From Variovorax sp. PBS-H4 (lineage in GTDB: Bacteria > Pseudomonadota > Gammaproteobacteria > Burkholderiales > Burkholderiaceae_C), in NCBI RefSeq assembly GCF_901827205.1, contig NZ_LR594675.1:1240001-1304000 (forward strand): a stretch of 64,000 nt of DNA. Reading direction: 5' to 3'. The notes below the pieces were generated by a model. That model saw only the letters and a program-made list of their open reading frames with translations. It had not been told where the DNA came from and searched no databases. Position 1 is the first letter of the stretch. Every line of letters starts with the position of its first letter. The position numbers and the translations under genes are program-made. This document shows, one piece after another, positions 33,550 to 41,859 of this stretch.

Positions 33550-34440
33550 TCAGTTTTCGAAGCGCAGGACGTCGTCGAGCGCGCTCTTGATCCCGGCGAG
33601 CTGCGCGTCGGTCGTCGGTGGCATCGGGGCGCGCGGCAGCCCCGCGTTGCAGCCTTGCAGCGTGATGGAGGTCTTCAGGTTCGCGGGCAGGTTGTCGGCC
33701 ACGATGGCGTTCCAGAACGCCAGCATCGACTTGTGCATCTCCAGCGCCTTGGCATGGTCGCCGGCCTGCACGGCGTTCCAGAGCGCGACGCACACGCCCG
33801 GCAGCGCAGCCGGCGTCGCGGCGATCGTGCCGTGCGCGCCGAGCGCGAAGGACGAATACAGCAGCGCATCCACGGCCGAGAAGACCTTGCAGCCCTGCGG
33901 CACGCCCAGCAGCAGGTCGGCCATGAGTTTCAGGTCGCCCTGGCTCTGCTTGATGCCCTGCACGCCGGGCAGATCCTTCATGAGCCGGATCATCTGCGCC
34001 GGGTTCAGGTAGTTCCACGGCACGACGTTGTAGATGATGACCGGGATGTCCACCGCCTCCGTCAGCGCCTTGAAGTGGCGGAAGGTCGCGTCCTCGTCGG
34101 GCTTGAAGAGGTAGTGCACCGGCGTGACCTGCAGTGCCGCGATGGGCAGGTGCGAGATCGCCCGGGCGCGGTTGATCGCGTCGCGCGTGCTGTTGGAAAT
34201 GATGCCGGCGACGATCGGCACGGCGCCCGCCACTTCCTCCGCGGTGATTTCCAGGAGGCGCTTGAACTCGTCGATCGTGAGCGTATGGCCTTCGCCGCTG
34301 CTGCCGCCTGGGCACAGGCCGTGCACCTTCTTGTCGAGGTTGAAGCGAATGACCTTGCGGAAGGCGGCTTCGTCGATGTCGCCGCTGGCGGTGAATGGCG
34401 TGACGAGGGGCGGGATGACGCCCGAGAGATCAAGACCCAT
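33550..34440 (-). CDS. Dihydrodipicolinate synthase/N-acetylneuraminate lyase family aldolase
   Basis: A 296-residue Schiff-base aldolase. Visible landmarks are the carboxylate-binding GSSGEGHTL loop, Tyr in VIIYNVVPWNYL, and the Schiff-base Lys in GIKQSQGDL. True DapA is rarely placed with Bug proteins and a GntR regulator; catabolic relatives cleave or form 2-oxo acids such as 5-dehydro-4-deoxyglucarate. It is the first gene of a two-gene operon. The promoter at 34526-34553 overlaps a GntR-type operator, and the divergent gene encodes a GntR regulator. The specific substrate is not deducible. Confidence 0.85.
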   Translation of the reverse strand: MGLDLSGVIPPLVTPFTASGDIDEAAFRKVIRFNLDKKVHGLCPGGSSGEGHTLTIDEFKRLLEITAEEVAGAVPIVAGIISNSTRDAINRARAISHLPIAALQVTPVHYLFKPDEDATFRHFKALTEAVDIPVIIYNVVPWNYLNPAQMIRLMKDLPGVQGIKQSQGDLKLMADLLLGVPQGCKVFSAVDALLYSSFALGAHGTIAATPAALPGVCVALWNAVQAGDHAKALEMHKSMLAFWNAIVADNLPANLKTSITLQGCNAGLPRAPMPPTTDAQLAGIKSALDDVLRFEN

Positions 34441-34525
34441 GAAAGGCTCCAGTTTTTCCGGTGGTGAATGGTTTCTTTGACGTCCGGCAGGCGATGCGCC
34501 GCGTGGACGTTGCTGGCTGCGTCGA

Positions 34526-34553
34526 ACTATACCCCGACTAACATGTCAGACAA
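34526..34553 (-). promoter_or_regulatory. Sigma-70-like promoter of the DapA-like/Bug operon, overlapped by an operator
   Basis: On the minus strand TTGTCT (34553-34548) and TATAGT (34531-34526) are separated by 16 bases, a good vegetative promoter for the operon starting at 34440. The -35 lies inside TGTCAGACA (34544-34552), a TGTC-N-GACA inverted repeat of the kind bound by FCD-type GntR regulators. The divergent GntR gene starts at 34622. Repression by blocking RNA polymerase is the inference. Confidence 0.6.
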
Positions 34554-34621
34554 GTGCTAGTGATAACCCTAGTCAGCTCACCAGTGCAACCTGACGAGAC
34601 GTTTGCCCGTACCATCCGGGC

Positions 34622-35353
34622 ATGAACACCTCCGCCATTGCCCCGTCCGAGTTGCCGAAAGCGCCTGGGCGCCGGGCCGCCGCGCCCGAGCCGGTCACGC
34701 AGCGAAACCGGGCCTACCAGGGGTTTCGCCAGCAGATCATCGATGCGCGCATCCGGCCGGGGCAGTTCGTCTCGCAGCGCGAGTTGATGCAGCTGCTCGA
34801 GATGCCGCTGGCCGCCGTGCGCGAGCTGGTGCCGAGGCTCGAGGCTGCCGGGTTGATCAAGGCGGTGCCCAAGCGAGGTCTGCAGATCGCCACCGTCGAC
34901 ATGAAGCTGATCCGCAACGCCTGGCAGGTTCGTGCGATGGTGGAGCGCGAAGCCGTCGTGAATTTCGCGCGCGTGGCCAGTGCCGAGACCCTCGCCCGCC
35001 TCATTGCCGACCACGAGGCCATCCTCGAGCGCGCACTGCAGCCCCGTCCCGACGAAGCGCTCGAGAAGGACGCCCAGGCGGTCGATTGGGGGCTGCACGA
35101 CATGATGGTCGACGCGATCGGCAACGAGATCCTGTCGGAGATCTACCGGGTCAACAGTCTGCATGTCCGCTTGATCCGGTACGACGCGGATTCGATGCGC
35201 CCGGTGCAGGTCGTGCCTGCCATGCGCGAACACCTCGAGTTCCTGCGCGCCTTGGCCGACGGGGATGCGGATGGCGCGCTGGATCGCATGATGGCCCACA
35301 TCGAGCAGTCCAAGCACCGGGTGCTCGGCGGCATGCTGCGGGTGGGGCAGTAG
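34622..35353 (+). CDS. GntR family transcriptional regulator, FCD subfamily
   Basis: A 243-residue regulator with an N-terminal winged helix (IRPGQFVSQRELMQLLEMP, AAVRELVPRLEAAGLI) and a C-terminal helical ligand domain. The FCD metal-site pattern is in the WGLHDMMVDAIGN and HLEFLRALADGD region. It is divergent from the DapA-like/Bug operon and probably represses it through the TGTC-N-GACA site overlapping the operon's -35. The N-terminal 25 residues before the helix-turn-helix are Pro/Ala-rich and not conserved. Confidence 0.87.
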   Translation: MNTSAIAPSELPKAPGRRAAAPEPVTQRNRAYQGFRQQIIDARIRPGQFVSQRELMQLLEMPLAAVRELVPRLEAAGLIKAVPKRGLQIATVDMKLIRNAWQVRAMVEREAVVNFARVASAETLARLIADHEAILERALQPRPDEALEKDAQAVDWGLHDMMVDAIGNEILSEIYRVNSLHVRLIRYDADSMRPVQVVPAMREHLEFLRALADGDADGALDRMMAHIEQSKHRVLGGMLRVGQ

Positions 35354-35371
35354 CGCACGGGCCGATCCGGC

Positions 35372-35408
35372 TTGCAGGATCGTTGCCCATGTTTGCACGA
35401 TCCTGCAA
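35372..35408. promoter_or_regulatory. Perfect 12-bp inverted repeat upstream of the AraC gene
   Basis: TTGCAGGATCGT (35372-35383) and ACGATCCTGCAA (35397-35408) are exact inverted repeats separated by 13 bases. They lie 52 bases upstream of the ATG at 35461 and overlap the alternative start at 35389. The half-site resembles the GCAGGAT-type boxes known for AraC regulators with the AraC_N cupin domain, so self-control of the downstream gene is likely. Confidence 0.6.
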
Positions 35409-35460
35409 CCCGCAAGCCTCGTTCGAGACAAACGGGGGCGAGCTGCTTAAGCTTGCGCGC

Positions 35461-36429
35461 ATGCTGACATCCATCCAGAAAGCGCCGCAAGACGACCGGT
35501 CCTCGGAGCAGTTGCAGGTTACCGTGATGCGGGCCGAGCTCGCGGCCCTGATCGACCAACTCACCGGCGGCGTCGACGGCCTGCGCCCGACCGCGATCCC
35601 GCGCCTGTCGATCGCGCGTGCCACGCAGTCGCAGCATCCGGTGCACGCGATCCACGATCCAGCCTTCTGCGTGCTGGCGCAGGGCAGCAAACGCGTGCTG
35701 CTGGCCGACGAGGTCTACATCTACGACAGCGGCCAGTACCTGGTGGTCGCACAGAACCTGCCCGTTTCGGGCCAGGTGATCGACGCCTCGCCCGATGCGC
35801 CGTACCTGGGCTTGAAACTGAGCTTCGACGTCAAGGACATCGCTGCCGCAGCGCTGGAGTTCAGGTTCGGCGAGACCGCCCCGCAGCGCGCGTCGCCGCG
35901 GGGGATCTACACCGGCGAGTTGTCCACGGCCGTGCTCGACCCGGTGCTGCGCCTGGTCAAGCTGCTGGCTTCGCCCGAAGACGTGCCCGCGCTGGCGCCG
36001 CTGGTCGTCCGCGAACTCCTGTACCGGCTGCTGAAGTCGCCCGACGGCTGGCGCCTGGCCCAGATGGCAATGGTGGACAGCCACAGCCAGCGCATCACCC
36101 AGGCCATCAGCGTGCTGTCGCGGCGCTTCCAGGAGCCGCTGCGTGTCGAGGCCCTCGCCGAAGAGGTTCACATGAGCGTGTCTTCGCTGCACCATCACTT
36201 CAAGGCTGTCACGGCGATGAGCCCGCTGCAGTTCCAGAAGCAGCTGCGCCTGCAGGAGGCGCGGCGCATCATGATCGGCGAGAACGTGGACGCCGCCACG
36301 GCCGGCCACCGCGTGGGCTATGAAAGCCAGTCGCAGTTCAACCGGGAGTACAGCCGCTTCTTCGGCTCGCCGCCGGCGCGCGACGTGAAGCGGCTGCGGG
36401 AGCTGCAGCTCGGGCGCGTGGGCGGTTAA
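35461..36429 (+). CDS. AraC family transcriptional regulator with AraC_N cupin domain
   Basis: A 322-residue regulator. The N-terminal ligand domain has the AraC_N pattern FCVLAQGSKRVLLADEVYIY and YLVVAQNLPVSGQV. The C-terminal two-helix-turn-helix domain includes EALAEEVHMSVSSLHHHFK and VGYESQSQFNREYSRFFG. The start at 35461 is preferred to 35389 because the earlier ATG lies inside a strong inverted repeat that looks like an operator; neither has a convincing ribosome-binding site. Related proteins control short-chain dehydrogenases and aldehyde reductases. No obvious target lies next to it; the gene converges on the phosphatase gene. Confidence 0.85.
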   Translation: MLTSIQKAPQDDRSSEQLQVTVMRAELAALIDQLTGGVDGLRPTAIPRLSIARATQSQHPVHAIHDPAFCVLAQGSKRVLLADEVYIYDSGQYLVVAQNLPVSGQVIDASPDAPYLGLKLSFDVKDIAAAALEFRFGETAPQRASPRGIYTGELSTAVLDPVLRLVKLLASPEDVPALAPLVVRELLYRLLKSPDGWRLAQMAMVDSHSQRITQAISVLSRRFQEPLRVEALAEEVHMSVSSLHHHFKAVTAMSPLQFQKQLRLQEARRIMIGENVDAATAGHRVGYESQSQFNREYSRFFGSPPARDVKRLRELQLGRVGG

Positions 36430-36469
36430 GGAGCCGAGCGCTGCGCACGCGCATCGAAGCCGCGCTCGC

Positions 36470-37684
36470 TCACAACGCCATCTCGATGATGGTGAAGTCG
36501 TCCTCGAGCACGCCGGGCCCGTGCGCCTCCCGCGCGAACGCCAGCAGTCTGTCGAGCTCGCATTGCCCGTCGGGCACGGCCTGCGCGAGTGCGCCGGTGA
36601 AGTCCGAAAACGCCAGCATGGAGCCGTCGGGCCTTGTGATCTCGTAGGTGCCGTCGCTGAACACGAACAGCCGCGCGGGCGAGCGCAGGATGCACTGTTC
36701 GTCAACATAGCGCGCCGCCGGCGACAAGCCGACGCACGGGCCGCTTGCCTTCAGCGCTTGGCATTCCCCGGGCGCATCGCGCGTGCCGCTCACCAGCATC
36801 GCCGGCGGGTGGCCGGCCGACGCGTAGCGCAGCCGCCCTGAGCCGCGGTGGTAGACGCCGTACCAGACGGTGCAGAACAGCTCGTTGTGGCGCTCCATCT
36901 GGTAGGCCAGGTTGAGCGCGGCGAGCACCTCCGCGGGCCGGCGGAAGTTGGTTCGTGGCAGGGCTTCGGAGCGCAGCGTATCGGCCACCGCCACCGAGAG
37001 CAGTGCGGCGCCCACGCCGTGGCCGCAGACGTCGATCAGGTAGAGAGCGAAGTGATTCCCGTCGATCCAGTGGTAGCCGAACGAGTCGCCGCCCAGCTCG
37101 GTCGAGGGCACGAAGCGCCAGTCGACCGTCATCGGCTCCGACAGCGGTGCCGGCAGGATGGAGAGGACATAGCGCTCGGCCTCGCGCAATTCCTGCTGCA
37201 GCCGGTCGTGGGTGCGCTGCAGCGCTTCCTGCGATGCAGCGAGCTCGCGATGGGCCCGCGTGAGCTCCTGGTTGGCGGCCTCGAGCTGCTCGATCAGCCT
37301 GGCTTCACGCTGGCTGAGCAGGGTCATGTCGTAGGCCTTCTGCTGGACCCGCTGCGCCTCTTCGTGTTCGGTCGTCACATCGAGCAGGACGATCCAGACC
37401 GTGGCGTCGTCGGCAAAGAAATGCACGTCGGCCACTCGCCCGCTGGGCATTTCCATGGAGCGAAGGAGGAAGGGGTTCTCCGCCAGCGGCAGCAGGCCCT
37501 CGAGGAAGGGGACCTGGTCGCAGGCGGAATCGCCGGGCCGGATGCCGGCCAGGCCGTAGTGCGCCAGCTCGCCGCCGGCATGCACCAGTTTCTGCGCCTC
37601 ATCGACGGCCAGGTGCGCCAGCACGCGCTGCCCATGGACCAGCACCATGAGCGAATCGGAAATGCGTTCCGGCAGGTCCAGCAT
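36470..37684 (-). CDS. SpoIIE-type PP2C serine phosphatase with N-terminal sensor and coiled coil
   Basis: A 404-residue protein. Residues 1-115 look like a PAS-type sensor, about 125-180 form a coiled coil (REARLIEQLEAANQELTRAH and on), and the PP2C domain follows. Metal-binding aspartates are in ELGGDSFGYHW, LIDVCGHGVGAALL, VFSDGTYE and LEDDFTIIEM. Such phosphatases dephosphorylate STAS anti-sigma-factor antagonists; a STAS protein is encoded at the other end of the same operon. It is the last gene, 22 bases after the GTPase gene. The start at 37684 is the first ATG of the domain; upstream frame overlaps the GTPase gene. Confidence 0.88.
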   Translation of the reverse strand: MLDLPERISDSLMVLVHGQRVLAHLAVDEAQKLVHAGGELAHYGLAGIRPGDSACDQVPFLEGLLPLAENPFLLRSMEMPSGRVADVHFFADDATVWIVLLDVTTEHEEAQRVQQKAYDMTLLSQREARLIEQLEAANQELTRAHRELAASQEALQRTHDRLQQELREAERYVLSILPAPLSEPMTVDWRFVPSTELGGDSFGYHWIDGNHFALYLIDVCGHGVGAALLSVAVADTLRSEALPRTNFRRPAEVLAALNLAYQMERHNELFCTVWYGVYHRGSGRLRYASAGHPPAMLVSGTRDAPGECQALKASGPCVGLSPAARYVDEQCILRSPARLFVFSDGTYEITRPDGSMLAFSDFTGALAQAVPDGQCELDRLLAFAREAHGPGVLEDDFTIIEMAL

Positions 37685-37706
37685 GGCGCGGGACAATGGG
37701 CAGGCC

Positions 37707-38201
37707 CTAGCGCGCCAGAAGCGCCGCGAGGTCCGAGAAGCTCGCCTCGACCCCGTCGCCGGTCTTGGCACTGGTGCGGCGGAAGGTCCACCCGGCCGCC
37801 TGCAGCGTCTCGATGCGTCGCGGCGGAAGTGCCCAGTCCTCGACGAGGTCCGCCTTGTTGAGCAGCGCGAGAAAGGGAATGCGGCCGACCTCCGCGTCGA
37901 CGCGCGACTGGATCGAGGCGGCCGTCTCCAGGGTTTCGGGCCGCGTGCCGTCCACCACCAGCAGGTAGCCGGCCGCGCCGCGCAGGTAGCTCAGGCGCAC
38001 CGCGGCCATGTCGTCCTCGCCGGCGATGTCCCAGAGGATCAGCGCGAGTGGTTCGGTGCCGAGGGTCATCACCTTCTTGTCGATCTTCACGCCGACCGTG
38101 GTGAGATAGGCGTCGGAGAAGATGGTGTCCACGTAGCGGCGCACCAGGCTGGTCTTTCCGACGCCGAATGCACCGAGCAGGCAGATCTTTTTTTGCAGCA
38201 T
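37707..38201 (-). CDS. Ras-like small GTPase
   Basis: A 164-residue single-domain GTPase. It has the G1 loop GAFGVGKTSLV, a threonine in the switch I region (LTTVGVKI), G3 WDIAGE, G4 NKAD and a G5-like TSAKTG. The Ala in WDIAGE, where Ras has a Thr/Ser-Ala-Gly context, keeps the glycine needed for nucleotide sensing. The Rab/Arf-like sequence is of the bacterial type found in partner-switching or polarity modules. It lies between the OmpA-domain protein and the phosphatase gene, so it probably relays a nucleotide-dependent signal between the envelope protein and the phosphatase. No roadblock (MglB-like) gene is present. Confidence 0.88.
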   Translation of the reverse strand: MLQKKICLLGAFGVGKTSLVRRYVDTIFSDAYLTTVGVKIDKKVMTLGTEPLALILWDIAGEDDMAAVRLSYLRGAAGYLLVVDGTRPETLETAASIQSRVDAEVGRIPFLALLNKADLVEDWALPPRRIETLQAAGWTFRRTSAKTGDGVEASFSDLAALLAR

Positions 38202-38217
38202 GGGCAAAGGTCCGGTT

Positions 38218-40080
38218 TCAGTCGCTGGTGCCGACGACGAACGACACGCGCCGGTTGATCGACAACTCGTCGGCGCTCGCGCCGGGACGAAGCGGCTCCA
38301 GCGGGCCGGCGCCTCGAACGGAAAGCAGGTTGGGGTCGATGCCGCGGGCCCGCAGCATCGAGCGCACGACCTCGGCGCGCCCCAGGCTGAGGGCCAGGTT
38401 GGCGGTGTCCTTGCCGGTGGCATCGGCGTGGCCGACGATCGTCACGCGCACCGAGAAGCCGAGGCCGCGTGCCACGCGCACCAGCTCGCGAAGTTCCGTG
38501 GCCACGGTGTCGAGCTCGATGCCCTGCTCGGCCGTGGGGCGCGGTGCGTTGTTCTCGAAGGGGATGACATGGGCCTGGAGCGCGTCGCGCAGCCGGATGT
38601 AGTTCGGGTCCTGCACGTCCTTGAGCGCGCTCAGGTCCACCGGCGGCGCGCCCGCGGGCAGGCTCTGCACGTAGGCGCGCGCCTTGTCCATCCAGTGCTG
38701 CGGAGCGCTGCCGTCGGCGCGGATGCCGTCCGCGTCCTGCGACAGGCTGACGGTCGGAGGCGGATTCAGGGTCGCCTGCAGGCGCTTGAGCATGATGGCC
38801 GGATGCAGCGCCTGGTACGGCTCCCAGCGTCCGACGATGAGCCCCGGGTCCAGCTTCGCGGGCTCCAGCAGAGCTTCCGGGCGCGTGGCCAGCGGGTCGC
38901 GCAGCCCCGACACCCACCACTTGCCGTCGTGGCGATCGGCGCCCATCACGACGATGCCGGGTTGGTCGCGCAGCGCCGCGACGTAGTCGTCCACGCGCTG
39001 GCTCTCGATCACCCGCTGCCCGATCCACCCACCGAGTGCCAGCAGGAGCGCCACCGGCACGGCCCACAAGAACGGCGACAGCTTTCTCTTCGACTCCGCC
39101 GACTGGGACCACAGGGTGGGCCGAAGCCGCTGCTGTGCGCTCTCTTCGAACGGTGCGGTATCGCCGTCGAATTCATCGAGCGCGCTGCGCCATTCCTCGT
39201 GGATGGCGGCCAGCGTCTCGCCAAGGCATTCGCGCAGTGCTGGCGGCGGGTTGCCGTGGATCACCGCGGCAAGGAAGGCGGACGGGCCTTCCTCGCACCA
39301 CAGCAGCAGGTCGCCCAGGCGCAGGCTGTCGATGCTGCGGCCCTTGGCGCCGCCCTCGGCGGATTCGTCGAAGGAGTCGCGCACGAAGTCCTGGATGGCC
39401 GACAGCATGGCCGAGACGAGTTGCGGGTCGCGCGTGGTCGCGTCTTCCGCCGCCTCGTGCGCCAGCAGCAGGCCGGTCTTGCGGTGCACCAGGAACAGGT
39501 GCTCGACGCGGAACACGGCGGTATGCCTGAGCACCACATCCGCAAAGGCGCTGCCGCTGCGCCAGGCTTCGAGGCGCCATTTGAGGCCGCGCCACGAGAG
39601 GCTGTGCTTGAGCGCCTGGTTGAGGGACTGCAGCTTGCCTTCCAGGGTCTCGGCGATCGCCTTGCGGATGGCCGGCCCCATCACGGGGTACAGGATGTCG
39701 ACCATGGTTTCGGGATTCTTCCGGATCGACGCCTGCGTGGCCCGTTCCACAGTGGGCGCGAGCACCTGCCCCAGGCGCGCGTCCTGCGCGGCCAGCTCGA
39801 AGGCGGCGGGCAGCACCGCGCCTACCGCATCGGCGAACTCCTTCGGATCGTCGAACTTGCGCTGCAGCCGCGCCAGCGCGACCTGCTCGCGTTCCAGCAG
39901 CATGTCGCGCATCGCCTCCAGCCGCGGATCGATGGCGGGTCGGGGCGGCAGCGTCGCCACCACGGTCGGGTCGACGCAGCGCGCCAGCTCGAGCAACAGC
40001 CCAGCCAGCCGCTGATTCGGACTTTCCTCGGACGCATCGCCGGGCCCAAGGGTCGCGGCGAGCGGCAGGCGCGCCGTCAC
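38218..40080 (-). CDS. Inner-membrane protein with large cytoplasmic domain and C-terminal OmpA domain
   Basis: A 620-residue protein with a long mainly helical N-terminal region (1 to about 330), one membrane segment (about 335-353, FLWAVPVALLLALGGWIG), then a periplasmic part ending in an OmpA-like peptidoglycan-binding domain. That domain has VTIVGHADATG, LALSLGRAEVVRSML and SINRRVSF. The start is GTG at 40080, supported by GGAGG four bases upstream; a TTG at 40095 is the alternative. The layout, with a cytoplasmic signalling region and a cell-wall anchor, suggests an envelope sensor. It lies 16 bases before the GTPase gene in the partner-switching operon. The N-terminal region matches no family I can name. 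Confidence 0.8.
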   Translation of the reverse strand: MTARLPLAATLGPGDASEESPNQRLAGLLLELARCVDPTVVATLPPRPAIDPRLEAMRDMLLEREQVALARLQRKFDDPKEFADAVGAVLPAAFELAAQDARLGQVLAPTVERATQASIRKNPETMVDILYPVMGPAIRKAIAETLEGKLQSLNQALKHSLSWRGLKWRLEAWRSGSAFADVVLRHTAVFRVEHLFLVHRKTGLLLAHEAAEDATTRDPQLVSAMLSAIQDFVRDSFDESAEGGAKGRSIDSLRLGDLLLWCEEGPSAFLAAVIHGNPPPALRECLGETLAAIHEEWRSALDEFDGDTAPFEESAQQRLRPTLWSQSAESKRKLSPFLWAVPVALLLALGGWIGQRVIESQRVDDYVAALRDQPGIVVMGADRHDGKWWVSGLRDPLATRPEALLEPAKLDPGLIVGRWEPYQALHPAIMLKRLQATLNPPPTVSLSQDADGIRADGSAPQHWMDKARAYVQSLPAGAPPVDLSALKDVQDPNYIRLRDALQAHVIPFENNAPRPTAEQGIELDTVATELRELVRVARGLGFSVRVTIVGHADATGKDTANLALSLGRAEVVRSMLRARGIDPNLLSVRGAGPLEPLRPGASADELSINRRVSFVVGTSD

Positions 40081-40129
40081 GCGGCCTCCGCGCAATTCAC
40101 AGCGGCCTTCGGCTCAGCGGCCGTGCGGC

Positions 40130-40753
40130 TCAAACCCGCTCGCCGTTGCCACCCTTCGGGGTCGTGTCCTGGTTCAGGCATTTGGCGATCTCGACGAACA
40201 GCCCCGCGAGCAGGTTGCGGTCGGTCTTGACGTTGCTGAGCTCGGAGAACATGCGCTCGATGGTGGCGCGGGTGTCGTCCTGGCGCTTGCGCATGTCGTC
40301 GCGCAGTGCCTGGACCTCGTGGCCGAGGCTCTCGGTGAACTCGCGCCCCTGGCGCGCGAGCTGGTCCGACAGCTGGGCGAGGCGCTTTTCGAGGGTCTGC
40401 GTCTGCTCCCGCAGGTTGCGCTCCAGCTCCTTGTCGGCATCGGTGCGCAGGTCCTTCTCTTCACGGAACTGCCCGGCAACGGATTCGAGCTGCTTCTTGA
40501 TCGTCCCCTCGAGGTTGGTCAGGCTGCGGGACGACTCGGCCTCCAGGTCGCGCATGCGGTGCTGGAAGCGGTCTTCGAGGACCGAGAAGCGCTTGTCGTA
40601 GTCCTGCATCTGGTTGCCGAACAGCAGCTCGCGCATCTTGTCGACGCCCGAGGCGGCCTCGCCCTGTCCGTTGGACTGGGTGGCCAGGGCCGCCTGCGCG
40701 GCCAGGGCGGTCTGCGCATCGATGGTGGGGAGGGATTTCGTTGCGGTTGCCAT
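40130..40753 (-). CDS. Long coiled-coil protein of the partner-switching operon
   Basis: A 207-residue protein. An Ala/Gln-rich N-terminus (1-35) is followed by MRELLFGNQMQDYDKRFSVL and then about 130 residues of near-continuous heptad pattern (VLEDRFQHRMRDLEAESSRS and on). The C-terminus reads FVEIAKCLNQDTTPKGG. It has no signal peptide or membrane segment. Similar cytoplasmic coiled-coil proteins occur next to OmpA/GTPase genes and may be scaffolds. It precedes the OmpA-domain gene by 49 bases in the same operon. No biochemical function is known to me. Confidence 0.75.
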   Translation of the reverse strand: MATATKSLPTIDAQTALAAQAALATQSNGQGEAASGVDKMRELLFGNQMQDYDKRFSVLEDRFQHRMRDLEAESSRSLTNLEGTIKKQLESVAGQFREEKDLRTDADKELERNLREQTQTLEKRLAQLSDQLARQGREFTESLGHEVQALRDDMRKRQDDTRATIERMFSELSNVKTDRNLLAGLFVEIAKCLNQDTTPKGGNGERV

Positions 40754-40841
40754 GGTGGTGTTTCCTCGTGGTGGTTGCTTTGAAGAAGAATGGCGCCGTG
40801 GGGACGGCGCGCGCGGGAGGGTGAATGTCGGGCCGCTTCGT

Positions 40842-41285
40842 TCAGGGCGGCGCCGTTGGCCGGAAGAGGAGCGTCAGGCGATTGCGGCCGTCTTCGCGGC
40901 GGTAGTGCATGCCATCGGAAAAATGGCGAACGATGGGAATGCCCCAGCCGCCGACCTGGGCGTCCTCGAGGCTGCCCGCGCGCGCCGGGTCCGGCGCCTG
41001 CAACGGATCGAAGGGGCGCCCTTCGTCCTCGACCTCCAGGGCCACGTCCTCGCCTCGCCACCCCAGTCGCAGGGAGATGCTGCAATGCGCAGCCTCGTCG
41101 CCGCTGCCGTGGGTCATGATGTTGGTCAGCGCTTCGGTCGAGCACAGGTCGAGTTGCTGCGCAACCCGGCTCGGAAGCCGCTGGCGCTGCGCCCAGTCCT
41201 GCACCCAGGCGCTCACGCGCGGGAGCTCGCGCAGCTCGGAACCGACGATCAGGGAGGCCAGGGGCTCCCTGTCGCTGCGGGACAT
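40842..41285 (-). CDS. ATP-binding anti-sigma-factor-type serine kinase (RsbW/HATPase_c_2 family)
   Basis: A 147-residue GHKL kinase of RsbW/SpoIIAB type. It has the N-box STEALTNIMTHG, the G1 motif VEDEGRPFDP and the G2 motif GGWGIPIVRHF. Such proteins phosphorylate a STAS partner and release or hold a target protein. The STAS gene is 7 bases upstream and the phosphatase four genes downstream, so kinase, substrate and phosphatase are all in one operon. No sigma factor gene is nearby; the target could be the OmpA/GTPase components or a sigma factor elsewhere. Confidence 0.9.
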   Translation of the reverse strand: MSRSDREPLASLIVGSELRELPRVSAWVQDWAQRQRLPSRVAQQLDLCSTEALTNIMTHGSGDEAAHCSISLRLGWRGEDVALEVEDEGRPFDPLQAPDPARAGSLEDAQVGGWGIPIVRHFSDGMHYRREDGRNRLTLLFRPTAPP

Positions 41286-41292
41286 CAGGGCC

Positions 41293-41643
41293 TCACTCGG
41301 CGCCCGCCTTCAGCGCGCTGAAGGCGGTGTCGACGTCGGGGTAGAGCGGGATGATCGTGTCGACCCCCGCAACCTTGAGCACATCCGCCACCAATGGCGG
41401 CGGGCCCGCCAGGGCCATCTCGCCGCCGCGCTGCTTCTGGGCTCTCGCATTGGTGATCAGGGCTCGAATGCCGATGGACGCGAGGAACGACACCTCGGAC
41501 ATGTCGACCACCGCGAAGAGCTTCCGGGTCGCGACCAGCGCGGAGAAGCGAATGTCGATTTCCTGCGTGCCGGCGCTGTCCAGGCGGCCGATGAGGCTGA
41601 TCTTCTCGATGCCCTCAGCCAGTTGCTCCGTCCTTAGCTCCAT
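41293..41643 (-). CDS. STAS-domain anti-sigma-factor antagonist
   Basis: A 116-residue STAS protein. The phosphorylation segment reads VVDMSEVSFLASIGIRALI, with Ser56 as the likely phosphosite. The start has GGAGG four bases upstream. It is the first gene of the operon and should switch between phosphorylated and free forms through the adjacent HATPase kinase and the SpoIIE phosphatase. The rest of the protein (TIIPLYPDVDTAFSALKAG) is typical of RsbV/SpoIIAA relatives. Confidence 0.92.
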   Translation of the reverse strand: MELRTEQLAEGIEKISLIGRLDSAGTQEIDIRFSALVATRKLFAVVDMSEVSFLASIGIRALITNARAQKQRGGEMALAGPPPLVADVLKVAGVDTIIPLYPDVDTAFSALKAGAE

Positions 41644-41708
41644 GCCACCTCCGTAATGGATGTATCGATGAGCGCTGAACCGGCAGTTGTCCTCCCCCCT
41701 GGAGCGCT

Positions 41709-41745
41709 CCACTTGCGGAGTTCTCTGGACCGGAGAACGGAGTGG
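41709..41745. promoter_or_regulatory. Nested inverted repeat upstream of the STAS operon
   Basis: CCACT...AGTGG (41709-41713 and 41741-41745) encloses GTTCTC...GAGAAC (41720-41725 and 41733-41738). The structure is about 66-100 bases upstream of the STAS start. It could be an operator or a hairpin in the leader RNA. The gap 41644-41859 holds no gene; no confident promoter was placed. Confidence 0.45.
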
Positions 41746-41859
41746 TAGGCGTCCCATGATCAACAAGCAGGAACTTTTGTAGGATACGCGCAAAGGTTGA
41801 CAGCGTCGATAGTTATCGGTGGCAAGCACAAGCACAAGCCGATGCCTTGACTTGCTGCG

